From: Erythrobacter sp.
GTDB taxonomy: Bacteria > Pseudomonadota > Alphaproteobacteria > Sphingomonadales > Sphingomonadaceae
Direction: 5' to 3'
DNA: 25,798 nucleotides
Assembly: GCA_002695185.1 (NCBI GenBank)
Contig: NZOF01000178.1
Span: 1 to 25,798 of the forward strand
Each line of letters starts with the position of its first letter. The stretch's first letter is position 1. The position numbers and the translations under genes were made by a program. Under the pieces are notes generated by a model. That model saw only the letters and a program-made list of their open reading frames with translations. It was not told where the DNA came from and searched no databases. Positions 1-6,911 of this stretch are shown piece by piece.

Positions 1-270
1 TGGGTTGCGCGCCCCTTCTGTGGGCAGGGCTACGCTACCGAAGCAGCACGGGGCGTACTTGAAGTTGCCCGGCTCCTTGGTCACGACCGGATCGAAGGTG
101 GTCATTTTGTCGATAATCCCGCGTCGGGTAGGGTCCTGCGCAAACTGGGGTTCCGACCAACGGGCAAAACGGTGAGGCGGCATAGCTGCGGGCGGGGTGA
201 GGAAGCAGAGTGCCTTACCTATGTCTTAGAATTGGCAGCTGACGCCGGGCCAAGCTTACAAGCAGCTTGA
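1..270 (+). CDS. GNAT-family N-acetyltransferase, C-terminal part
   Basis: The window opens inside a reading frame of 89 codons ending at TGA 268-270. The first residues, WVARPFCGQGYATEAA, match the acetyl-CoA pyrophosphate-binding motif A (Q/RxxGxG/A) of GNAT enzymes, and VDNPASGRVLRKLGF about 40 residues later is the usual strand-helix pair near the end of RimJ/RimL-type members. Such proteins move an acetyl group from acetyl-CoA to an amine on a protein, antibiotic or small molecule. The substrate-binding N-terminal half lies outside the window, so no substrate can be given. A strong hairpin terminator follows 14 bp after the stop. The family is clear from the motif; the specific role is not. 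Confidence 0.8.
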   Translation, partial: WVARPFCGQGYATEAARGVLEVARLLGHDRIEGGHFVDNPASGRVLRKLGFRPTGKTVRRHSCGRGEEAECLTYVLELAADAGPSLQAA

Positions 271-284
271 GCAGAAACAAAATA

Positions 285-316
285 GCCCCCGCGACTCCGG
301 GTCGTGGGGGCTTTTT
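285..316 (+). terminator. Rho-independent terminator, probably bidirectional
   Basis: An 11-bp stem (285-295 with 301-311, one G-T wobble) and a 5-nt loop are followed by five T residues at 312-316. It ends the GNAT gene. Read on the minus strand the same stem is followed by a short T-containing stretch, and it lies just past the stop of the minus-strand hydrolase gene at 336, so it may stop transcription from both sides. Confidence 0.75.
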
Positions 317-335
317 GAAACTGGGCCGCTCCGTT

Positions 336-1220
336 TCATTCGGCAGGGATGAGTGCGGCCTCGAACTCACCTTCGTACCTGCCGATCAACGCACGATCAT
401 CATGGTCCCACGGATGAAACCCGGGCCTGAAATAGGCGAGCCATCCAGGGAAGATACGGCGGACGACACCGGGCGAAATGGTAAGGTACTTAAACAGGCC
501 CCATCTTGCCTTCCAGCCGGTGATACCGTCCTGAGCAAGCAGTTCGAGCGAATCGGTCCAGCGATTACGGAAAAAATGATAGCTGACGATCAGCATCATC
601 AGTGTCCGCAACTTATAGCGCTTCACCTTGGACCAATTCCTGGTCGCGTGATTCCACGTGTCGAAAGCGACGCCCTTGTGCTCGATCTCTTCCACGGCAT
701 GCCATTCCCACATCGCGCGCACTTCAGGATCGGCATCATCGAAATGAGCAGGGTTGGCCAGAAATTCTGCGGCCATCATCGCGGTGTAATGTTCGAGCGC
801 CATCGTGCTGGCCAGATTGAAGATAACCGGCCGGTCTTTTGTCATGGCGAGCAATTCTTCCACGCGCTTGTCGATCGCCTTGATATAGTAGCCATGGTCG
901 GCAGCCAGTCGATTGAAGGCGATGTGTTCACGGGTGTGATTGATTTCCTGACGGACGAAAGCGCGAATTTCCGCTTCCAGCCGTGGATCCGCTCCATCGC
1001 GGTGGGCTTTTACGGCCTCGATGAAGAAGGCTTCTCCACGCGGGAATGTAGCAGAGAGCGCATTGTGCCAAGCGGTGCCAAACGCGTCGCCGGCCCACCA
1101 GCGATCGGGCTTGGTCGCCCGATTGAAGCGCTCGTCACGCACGGTGATGGTCAAGTCAGCGGGGGTGGGCGCGGAGGAAATCGGTTTGTTGGTTGCCAGC
1201 GTGTTCAAGGCAATCTCCAT
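336..1220 (-). CDS. Predicted metal-dependent hydrolase, ferritin-like (COG3687 / PF10118 type)
   Basis: 294-residue protein from ATG 1220; a GTG six bases upstream at 1226 could also serve. The sequence is rich in Glu and His placed as in helical di-iron proteins: RQEINHTREHIAF, then MALEHYTAMMAAEFL, then MWEWHAVEEIEHKGVAFD. This EN.xH / EHY / WHxxEEIEHK pattern is typical of the family annotated as predicted metal-dependent hydrolase. The reaction is not known for most members, and the name does not prove hydrolysis; a di-iron oxygenase-like activity is equally possible. It is transcribed divergently from a TetR regulator, which suggests control by that protein. No signal peptide is visible, so it is probably cytoplasmic. 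Confidence 0.8.
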   Translation of the reverse strand: MEIALNTLATNKPISSAPTPADLTITVRDERFNRATKPDRWWAGDAFGTAWHNALSATFPRGEAFFIEAVKAHRDGADPRLEAEIRAFVRQEINHTREHIAFNRLAADHGYYIKAIDKRVEELLAMTKDRPVIFNLASTMALEHYTAMMAAEFLANPAHFDDADPEVRAMWEWHAVEEIEHKGVAFDTWNHATRNWSKVKRYKLRTLMMLIVSYHFFRNRWTDSLELLAQDGITGWKARWGLFKYLTISPGVVRRIFPGWLAYFRPGFHPWDHDDRALIGRYEGEFEAALIPAE

Positions 1221-1236
1221 GATCACTTATAGCAAT

Positions 1237-1266
1237 GTAAATAGTGCTTACTGACATTGGTGTCAA
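1237..1266 (-). promoter_or_regulatory. Promoter of the ferritin-like hydrolase with two adjacent inverted repeats (candidate TetR operator)
   Basis: On the minus strand TTGACA (1266-1261) is followed after exactly 17 bp by TATTTA (1243-1238), a credible sigma-70 promoter a few bases upstream of the start codon. Two inverted repeats cover it: TGACA-TTGG-TGTCA at 1252-1265, overlapping the -35, and GTAA...TTAC arms at 1237-1251, overlapping the -10. A looser palindrome with CACT/AGTG ends spans 1224-1246. Such placement fits repression by the divergent TetR protein. That the repeats are bound by it is inference. Confidence 0.45.
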
Positions 1267-1319
1267 TAATTCGGCCCGTAGGGTTGCGAAAGCGCGCCAA
1301 TGCGATAACGCTTCAGCGA

Positions 1320-1910
1320 ATGGCCACTCGCAAGCGTCTGTCCCCCGAAGAATCCCGTCTCGCCGCCCTTGAGGCTGCCCGCCTTCTTCTCATCGAGACG
1401 GGGCCGCAGTCTGTCACGCTAAAAGCTGTGGCTTCACGGATCGGGCGGACACACGCCAATCTGCTGCACCATTTCGGTTCGGCAGCAGGGCTACAGAAAG
1501 AGCTCGCCCGCCATCTGGCAGAGACCGTCTGTTCGACGATTGCGGATGCCGTACGCGCAAGCAGAGCGGGGCTGGGCCATCCACGTGAAGTGGTCGATCT
1601 TGCTTTCGACGCGTTCGACAAGGAAGGAGCAGGGGCGCTCGCTAGCTGGATGATCCTGACCGGAAACGAAGACGCTTTGACGCCAATCGTGGAAACCATT
1701 CACGAATTGGTCGACGAAATTGCTCCCGAAGAGGCCTTACATTTGGACAAACCCCTCCAGGTGCACGAGGAAACACTCGGACTGGTTTTGATGGCGCTAG
1801 GCGATGCGCTGATCGGTACTGCTCTTTCGCGCTCGCTCGGTCTTCCGGATACCGCGGCTCGGGACCGGGCAGAACGAATGCTTACAGGGGCTTTGGAACC
1901 GCAAGCCTGA
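1320..1910 (+). CDS. TetR/AcrR-family transcriptional regulator
   Basis: 196-residue protein from ATG 1320. The N-terminal 60 residues form a TetR helix-turn-helix: ARLLLIETGPQSVTLKAVASR, then the recognition helix with THANLLHHFGSAAGLQKE, close to the usual YYHFxSKxxL pattern. The rest is the variable ligand and dimer domain. An in-frame TTG at 1257 would add 21 residues, but these are basic, lack family similarity and would run over the promoter repeats, so ATG 1320 is preferred. There is no strong ribosome binding site. Its divergent partner is the ferritin-like hydrolase; it probably represses that gene and itself. The 3' end converges on ygfZ with an 11-bp gap. Confidence 0.85.
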   Translation: MATRKRLSPEESRLAALEAARLLLIETGPQSVTLKAVASRIGRTHANLLHHFGSAAGLQKELARHLAETVCSTIADAVRASRAGLGHPREVVDLAFDAFDKEGAGALASWMILTGNEDALTPIVETIHELVDEIAPEEALHLDKPLQVHEETLGLVLMALGDALIGTALSRSLGLPDTAARDRAERMLTGALEPQA

Positions 1911-1921
1911 CGGCGGCGCGA

Positions 1922-2656
1922 TCAGTCTGACAACGAGTTAGCCAGCCATTCCGGTGCTCTATCGGGACGAATATCGGCAATGCGCAGATGGTCGACGGCG
2001 AGCCCAAGGTCATCGTATCCCACCTTGCGGCGCTTTTCGTCCGACTGATTGAGTGGAACGACAATAAGCCGCCGATTTACCTTGCTGCGCCAGTTCATGC
2101 GCGCAGTATTTTCCTGACCGATATAACAGCCTTTATCGAACGCGACTCCGTGCAGCTCGACTGCATTGGTTTCCAGCCAAAGGATGTCCGCCAGTTCGCC
2201 CCGGCCTTCTGGTACTCCCAAGGACAAGCGATGAGCACGATAGGCATCGTCGGCAGATTCGTCTTCGTTACTCGCCGGGGCGAGCCAGCGCTGACCGAGC
2301 GCTGCCAACCGAGGATCAGGTGCACCTCCATCGCCTGGGTGGTCCTGCCAGTGAACCGCAACACTCTCGTCCACCTTGATGTCGATCTTGCGGCGCAGCC
2401 GATATAGCGACAGTCTTTTCGCCAGTTCTTCTGCATGGTCGGCTTCGCAATCGAGTAGAAGCGCCCCTTCGGCAGCAGGCCAGACGATTATGTCGAACAT
2501 CGCCTTGCCCTGGGGGGTCAGCAATCCGGCATATACCGGCAGTGCCTTGGTCACGTCATTCGTAAGAAGACCTTGGAGGAAAGCTGGCACATCCTCGCCT
2601 TCGCCCTGAGGGCTGACACGGATCACGGCGCGGTTCATCAGGCGTGTTGCTGTCAT
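1922..2656 (-). CDS. ygfZ: Folate-binding protein YgfZ (GcvT-like, iron-sulfur cluster maintenance)
   Basis: 244-residue protein resembling the aminomethyltransferase GcvT but carrying the YgfZ signature KGCYIGQE at residues 175-182 with Cys177, which is diagnostic of this family. YgfZ binds folate and is needed for assembly or repair of certain [4Fe-4S] enzymes such as the radical-SAM protein MiaB. The N-terminal FLQGLLTNDVTKALP and LTPQGKAMFDIIVW segments match the family's first beta-rich domain. The length is slightly shorter than the E. coli protein (about 326), as is common in alphaproteobacteria. It is divergent from pyrC with 39 bp between the start codons, which leaves room for only compact overlapping promoters. 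Confidence 0.92.
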   Translation of the reverse strand: MTATRLMNRAVIRVSPQGEGEDVPAFLQGLLTNDVTKALPVYAGLLTPQGKAMFDIIVWPAAEGALLLDCEADHAEELAKRLSLYRLRRKIDIKVDESVAVHWQDHPGDGGAPDPRLAALGQRWLAPASNEDESADDAYRAHRLSLGVPEGRGELADILWLETNAVELHGVAFDKGCYIGQENTARMNWRSKVNRRLIVVPLNQSDEKRRKVGYDDLGLAVDHLRIADIRPDRAPEWLANSLSD

Positions 2657-2695
2657 GGGTGACAGATAGGTCCCCTGCGGCCATAGGCAACCATC

Positions 2696-3742
2696 ATGAC
2701 CAAGCCTGCCGACTCGCTAACCATTCGCCGCCCTGACGATTGGCACCTGCATTTTCGCGATGGCGCTACGATGCGCGCCGTGGTTCCGCACACTGCGCGG
2801 CAGTTTGCTCGTGCGATTGTGATGCCCAATCTTGCGCCTCCTGTCACTACGGCCAAGCTGGCAGAAAGATATCGCGAGCGAATTTTGGAAGCGGTACCAG
2901 AGGATGTAAACTTTACGCCATTGATGACGGCGTATCTTACCGATGAAACGGTTGCCGATGACCTCGCTGCTGGTTTTGCTGATGGACCGCTGACCGCGGC
3001 GAAGCTGTATCCGGCAGGCGCCACGACCAACTCGTCACACGGCGTAACCGATATCGCCAAGATCCAAGCGGTTCTGGAACGTATGGCTGCGATCGGTATG
3101 CCACTATGCGTGCATGGCGAAGTCACTCACCCCGATATCGATATCTTCGATCGCGAGGCGGTTTTCATAGAGCGCATTTTGGCTCCGTTGATCGATCGTA
3201 TGCCTGACCTAAAGGTTATCTTCGAACATATCACCACCAGGCAGGCAGTCGATTTCGTCGATGCGGCAGGCCCGAACGTGGGAGCTACCATCACTCCCCA
3301 GCATCTGCATATCAATCGGAACGCGATCCTTGTCGGCGGCATCCGACCACACATGTTCTGCCTGCCTGTGGCCAAGCGCGAGGAGCATCGGCTGGCGCTA
3401 CGCAAGGCAGCAACGTCGGGTTCGCAAAAATACTTCCTGGGCACTGATAGCGCGCCCCATCATCGCCACGCGAAGGAAAGCGATTGTGGCTGTGCGGGGA
3501 TCTTCAACGCACCCTACGCCTTGGAAAGCTATGTCACGGTTTTTGATGAAGAAGAGGCGCTCCAGCACTTCGAGGGCTTTGCCAGCCTGAATGGACCTGC
3601 ATTCTACGGCCTTCCAGTAAACGAAGAGACGATTACGCTGGAAAAGGTGGATGTTACCGTGCCTGCCGAAGTCGATGGCGGCGAGGCGCCCGTGGTACCC
3701 TTCCATGCTGGCGAGATGCTCAAATGGCGGTTGGCTTCCTGA
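2696..3742 (+). CDS. pyrC: Dihydroorotase, class II (PyrC)
   Basis: 348-residue zinc enzyme that closes carbamoyl-aspartate to dihydroorotate in pyrimidine synthesis. All metal and catalytic residues are visible: HLH in DDWHLHFRDG (His17, His19), the carboxylated lysine in AAKLYPAGATTNS (Lys103), His140 in CVHGEV, His178 in FEHITT and Asp251 in GTDSAPH. Length and residue spacing match E. coli PyrC almost exactly (348 residues). ATG 2696 places the HLH motif where expected. The 3' end overlaps the tail of the convergent rarD gene by 23 bp. It stands alone, not with other pyr genes, which is usual for this type. Confidence 0.96.
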   Translation: MTKPADSLTIRRPDDWHLHFRDGATMRAVVPHTARQFARAIVMPNLAPPVTTAKLAERYRERILEAVPEDVNFTPLMTAYLTDETVADDLAAGFADGPLTAAKLYPAGATTNSSHGVTDIAKIQAVLERMAAIGMPLCVHGEVTHPDIDIFDREAVFIERILAPLIDRMPDLKVIFEHITTRQAVDFVDAAGPNVGATITPQHLHINRNAILVGGIRPHMFCLPVAKREEHRLALRKAATSGSQKYFLGTDSAPHHRHAKESDCGCAGIFNAPYALESYVTVFDEEEALQHFEGFASLNGPAFYGLPVNEETITLEKVDVTVPAEVDGGEAPVVPFHAGEMLKWRLAS

Positions 3743-4628
3743 CCCGGGAGCGGGACCACAGGTCCCAAACGAAGATGGCCGCCGCAGCCCAAATGCATGC
3801 GAAGCACGCGGCCTGAGCAGGTTTCAAATCTTCGCCGAACACGGTGAGACCGAGAACGAAGACGATGCTGGGTGCCAGGAACTGGATGAAGCCCAGCGTT
3901 GAATAAGGAAGACGTCTTGCGGCAATGGCGAACATCAACAGCGGGATCGCGGTCAATACGCCACCCAGCATGATTGCAAGGCTTAAGCCGATACTCTGTG
4001 CGAAGCCGGACCCCGCCGGAAGACCAGCATAGTACCAGGTCACACCTGCTGCCGGCATAAGCAGAAGCAATGATTCGATCGTAAGTCCAGGCAGCGCCCC
4101 CACATCAAGCTGCTTGCGGATCAAGCCATAGGTTCCGAAGCTGAGCGCCAGCGTCAGACTGATCCATAGCGTGGTGAGCGCGCCGCCCATGAGCAAAGAC
4201 ACACCGACCCCGGCAAGTCCCACTGCCAGCCATTGCAGCCGGGAAAGCTTTTCCTTGAGCAGGAGCGTGCCAAGAAGAACATTGACGAGCGGATTGATGT
4301 AGTAGCCCAGGCTTGCTGCGTAGACATTGCCGTTTTGGATCGCCCAGACATAGACCACCCAGTTTACCGCGATGAGCGTCGCAGAAACGAGCAGCCATCC
4401 CATCGTTTTTGGGCTGCCAAGTGCCTCACGCAATTGCGGAAGCTGTTTGCGGACGAGAACGATCACGATGCAGAGCGGGAGTGTCCAGATGATCCGCCAG
4501 CCTACGAATTCTAGCGCTGGAACCTGTCGCACCAGAATGAGGTAAAGCGGCAGAAATCCCCAGATGACATAGGCGCCAATTGCTGCGCCGAGGCCGGTCT
4601 TCGGGTGCTCTTTTGCTGTCGGTTCCAT
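3720..4628 (-). CDS. rarD: EamA-family transporter RarD
   Basis: 302-residue inner-membrane protein with about ten hydrophobic segments, beginning GLGAAIGAYVIWGFLPLY after a short polar tail, the pattern of E. coli RarD. GYYINPLVNVLLGTLLLKEKLS and GFIQFLAPSIVFVLGLTVFGE are the two EamA repeat hallmarks. RarD was named from a chloramphenicol-sensitivity locus; its physiological substrate is not settled. ATG 4628 is chosen because it gives the normal RarD N-terminus; a TTG at 4667 would add 13 residues without family support. Its stop lies inside the end of pyrC on the other strand. A perfect 6-bp hairpin (GGGACC/GGTCCC, 3752-3766) sits in the last codons. Confidence 0.92.
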   Translation of the reverse strand: MEPTAKEHPKTGLGAAIGAYVIWGFLPLYLILVRQVPALEFVGWRIIWTLPLCIVIVLVRKQLPQLREALGSPKTMGWLLVSATLIAVNWVVYVWAIQNGNVYAASLGYYINPLVNVLLGTLLLKEKLSRLQWLAVGLAGVGVSLLMGGALTTLWISLTLALSFGTYGLIRKQLDVGALPGLTIESLLLLMPAAGVTWYYAGLPAGSGFAQSIGLSLAIMLGGVLTAIPLLMFAIAARRLPYSTLGFIQFLAPSIVFVLGLTVFGEDLKPAQAACFACIWAAAAIFVWDLWSRSRVRKPTAI

Positions 4629-4808
4629 GAATAGTTCGCGAGTAGGCCCGCTGCCATATTGCCGCAAGCTTCATCTCGCCCCGGCTGAATGCACGGCTCA
4701 ACGAAAAATCGATTTTCTTGAGGTTGGTTGCTTTCTGTTCAGAAAAGGGCGCCTAATCATGAACGTGAGACAGGGAAACGAGTCGAACACGGCCGAAAGG
4801 AATTACCA

Positions 4809-5270
4809 ATGCCAAAACTCATTAAGGCGATCTCAATCGCCCTCGCCGCCATCGGCCTTTCCTTGGGCGTTCCGGCAGCCGCGGCTATACCGACGCATTC
4901 TTCTCCCCAGGCGCATGCTGCCGTTACCGGGGACATGGTCTATGAGCACGGCAGGAAATGGAAACGCCACCGCGACTATCGGGGCGACCGCCGTTATGGC
5001 GAGCGCCGCCCCTATTATTCAGGTTACGATCGCAATTGGGGTCAGCCGGTTCGCCGCGATACCCGTATCTGGCGTGGCCGGGACGATCGCTACTACTGCC
5101 GCAAGGATGACGGCACGACCGGCCTCCTTGTCGGTGCCGGAGTAGGCGCCTTGCTTGGCCACGAAGTCGCGGGCCAGAATGGCGACCGTACCCTCGGCGC
5201 TATCCTCGGCGGAGCCGCCGGTGCGCTTCTTGGCCGCACTGTCGACAGATCCAGCACGCGCTGCGGTTGA
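4809..5270 (+). CDS. Glycine-zipper 2TM envelope protein (17 kDa surface-antigen type)
   Basis: 153-residue secreted protein. Residues 1-26 are a Sec signal peptide (basic MPKLIK, hydrophobic core, cleavage near VPAAAA). The middle (about 44-98) is rich in Arg, Tyr and Trp. Residues 105-122 (GLLVGAGVGALLGHEVAG) and 129-146 (LGAILGGAAGALLGRTVD) are two glycine-zipper helices, which pack against each other or oligomerise in membranes. Cys97 and Cys152 could form a periplasmic disulfide. There is no lipobox, so it is not a lipoprotein. ATG 4809 is supported by AAAGGA about 7 bp upstream; the longer frame from 4728 would bury the signal peptide. Function is unknown; outer-membrane integrity roles are assigned to relatives. 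Confidence 0.82.
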   Translation: MPKLIKAISIALAAIGLSLGVPAAAAIPTHSSPQAHAAVTGDMVYEHGRKWKRHRDYRGDRRYGERRPYYSGYDRNWGQPVRRDTRIWRGRDDRYYCRKDDGTTGLLVGAGVGALLGHEVAGQNGDRTLGAILGGAAGALLGRTVDRSSTRCG

Positions 5271-5350
5271 TTTAGACGAGCTTCAAGCTGTGCCCACCCG
5301 CAGCCTGGAGGCGGCCTTCGGGTCGCAGTGGGCGTCGTCCGAACCCTTGC

Positions 5351-5376
5351 AAAAAGGGGCGGGCGGCGCCCTTTCT
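5351..5376 (-). terminator. Terminator downstream of astD
   Basis: A GC-rich hairpin with arms AAAGGG(G)CG and CGCCCTTT and a short G-rich loop lies just past the astD stop. Read on the minus strand it is followed by TTTTTGC, fitting a Rho-independent terminator for astD. It also lies about 80 bp beyond the stop of the convergent glycine-zipper gene, so it may act for both. Confidence 0.5.
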
Positions 5377-5381
5377 ATCGC

Positions 5382-6830
5382 CTAGGTGTGAGTGTCCTTC
5401 GATTTGCGAACCGGCTGGTTGGTATCCTTCAATCCCACACCAATGCTGGCGCGCGGTTGTTCCATTTCGGTGCTCGCCACCGGGTAGGCACAATAGTCGG
5501 CTGCATAGAATGCGGCTGGGCGGTGATTACCGGAGAGTCCGATTCCGCCGAACGGAGCCGCGGAGGATGCCCCGTTTGTCGGCTTGTTCCAGTTAACGAT
5601 GCCAGCCCGGATCTCTGCCCAGAACCGATCGAAGTCCTGAGGGTTTCCGCCGATTAAGGATGCCGACAGGCCATAGCGAGTGTTGTTGGCTTCGGCGATC
5701 GCCGCGTCGAAATCCGGCACCCGGATAACCTGCAGAAGCGGACCGAACAATTCGACATCGGGCCGGTCGGCGATTGCGGTCACATCGATTATCCCCGGGG
5801 TGAGGAAAGGCAGATCGGACTGCGGGCGGGTCATAGCAAGAATGTCCTGACCCCCATGCTCAAGCAGAGCCTCGCGACTCTCGACCAGTAGTTCGGCAGC
5901 CTCGTTATCGATGACGGTGCCCATGAATGGCTGGGGATCGGCGAAGGGTTCATCCACCAGCAAGCGCTCTGCCAAGATTTTTACTGCGGGAATGATCTGG
6001 TCGTAAAAACTGTCAGGGACAATCAGCCGCCGCGCCGCGGTACACCGTTGGCCTGCCGTAGTGAAAGCGGACTGGATTATCGTAACGGCAGCATCCTCGA
6101 TCTTCGGCGTTTCGAGAATGACGATGGGATTGTTGCCGCCCATCTCGAGGGCAACGATCTTGCCTGGGTCGCTTGCCAGCTTCTTGTTGATCGCAATCCC
6201 CGCCGGGGCGGAGCCCGTGAACAACAGCCCATCAATTGCAGGATGGGCAACCAGCGCCTTGCCGATATCCGCCCCGCCGTGAACACATTGGACGACGTCT
6301 TCCGGTATCCCGGCCTCGTGGAACAGCTTGGTTAGAAATTCGCCGACGGCCGGCGTCTTTTCGCTCGGCTTGAACACCACGACATTGCCTGCAATCAGGG
6401 CTGGTACGATATGGCCGTTGGGAAGATGTGCGGGGAAGTTATAGGGACCTAGGACGGCCATCACGCCGTGAGGCTTATGGCGTAAGGCGGCACTGCCCTG
6501 TAGCGCGCTGTCCAGTTTCTTCTGCCCGGTACGCTCCGCGAAAGCTGTGATTGAAATCTCGACTTTGTTCTTCACCGCCTCGACCTCGGTGCGAGCTTCC
6601 CACAAAGGCTTGCCCGTCTCGCGCGCAATCAATTCGGCGAACGGGTCTGCGTGTTTCAGGACTTCATTGACGAAGCGGCGTAATAACTCCATCCGCCGAG
6701 CGGTGGATTCCCGCGCCCAGCCTGTCTTTGCCGCAAGAGCGCGTTCAATCGCTTGTTCGACATTGCCTACCTTGCCACGCCAGATCTGATTGCCGGTTGC
6801 CGGTTCGGTCGAAATCATTTTGTCTGACAC
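5382..6830 (-). CDS. astD: N-succinylglutamate 5-semialdehyde dehydrogenase (AstD)
   Basis: 482-residue NAD(P)-dependent aldehyde dehydrogenase. The general base Glu229 (ALEMGGNN), catalytic Cys263 (TTAGQRCTAARR) and oxyanion Asn131 (GPYNFPAHLPNGHIVPAL) are intact. Those motifs together with the RETGKPLWEARTEV segment closely follow AstD of the arginine succinyltransferase (AST) pathway, which oxidises succinylglutamate semialdehyde to succinylglutamate. The N-terminus is about ten residues shorter than in E. coli. The start is GTG 6830, with AGGA 7 bp upstream; ATG 6818 is the alternative. No astA, astB, astC or astE lies in the window, so in vivo it may serve a dispersed AST pathway or a related semialdehyde. 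selO lies 81 bp upstream on the same strand. Confidence 0.88.
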   Translation of the reverse strand: MSDKMISTEPATGNQIWRGKVGNVEQAIERALAAKTGWARESTARRMELLRRFVNEVLKHADPFAELIARETGKPLWEARTEVEAVKNKVEISITAFAERTGQKKLDSALQGSAALRHKPHGVMAVLGPYNFPAHLPNGHIVPALIAGNVVVFKPSEKTPAVGEFLTKLFHEAGIPEDVVQCVHGGADIGKALVAHPAIDGLLFTGSAPAGIAINKKLASDPGKIVALEMGGNNPIVILETPKIEDAAVTIIQSAFTTAGQRCTAARRLIVPDSFYDQIIPAVKILAERLLVDEPFADPQPFMGTVIDNEAAELLVESREALLEHGGQDILAMTRPQSDLPFLTPGIIDVTAIADRPDVELFGPLLQVIRVPDFDAAIAEANNTRYGLSASLIGGNPQDFDRFWAEIRAGIVNWNKPTNGASSAAPFGGIGLSGNHRPAAFYAADYCAYPVASTEMEQPRASIGVGLKDTNQPVRKSKDTHT

Positions 6831-6871
6831 TGGAATATCCTGTCCTTAAACCCGTTATCTTGCTTGTACTG

Positions 6872-6893
6872 GCCTATGTGCTTCCACATAGGC
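6872..6893. other. Perfect 9-bp stem-loop between selO and astD
   Basis: GCCTATGTG (6872-6880) and CACATAGGC (6885-6893) form a perfect 9-bp stem around a 4-nt loop. Neither strand shows a T-run after it, so it is not a classical terminator. Lying between the selO stop and the astD start, it could affect mRNA stability, or be part of a protein-binding palindrome for the astD promoter. Confidence 0.5.
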
Positions 6894-6911
6894 GGCGTCA
6901 AATCGCGAACG

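Noticed and set aside
267..1232. 321-codon plus-strand open frame opposite the ferritin-like gene
   Set aside because: It is antisense to a gene with clear family motifs, has no recognisable domain, and such long shadow frames are expected in GC-rich DNA.
4705..4716. Palindrome AAAATCGATTTT upstream of the glycine-zipper gene as an operator
   Set aside because: Self-complementary by composition, no regulator nearby and no well-placed promoter boxes.
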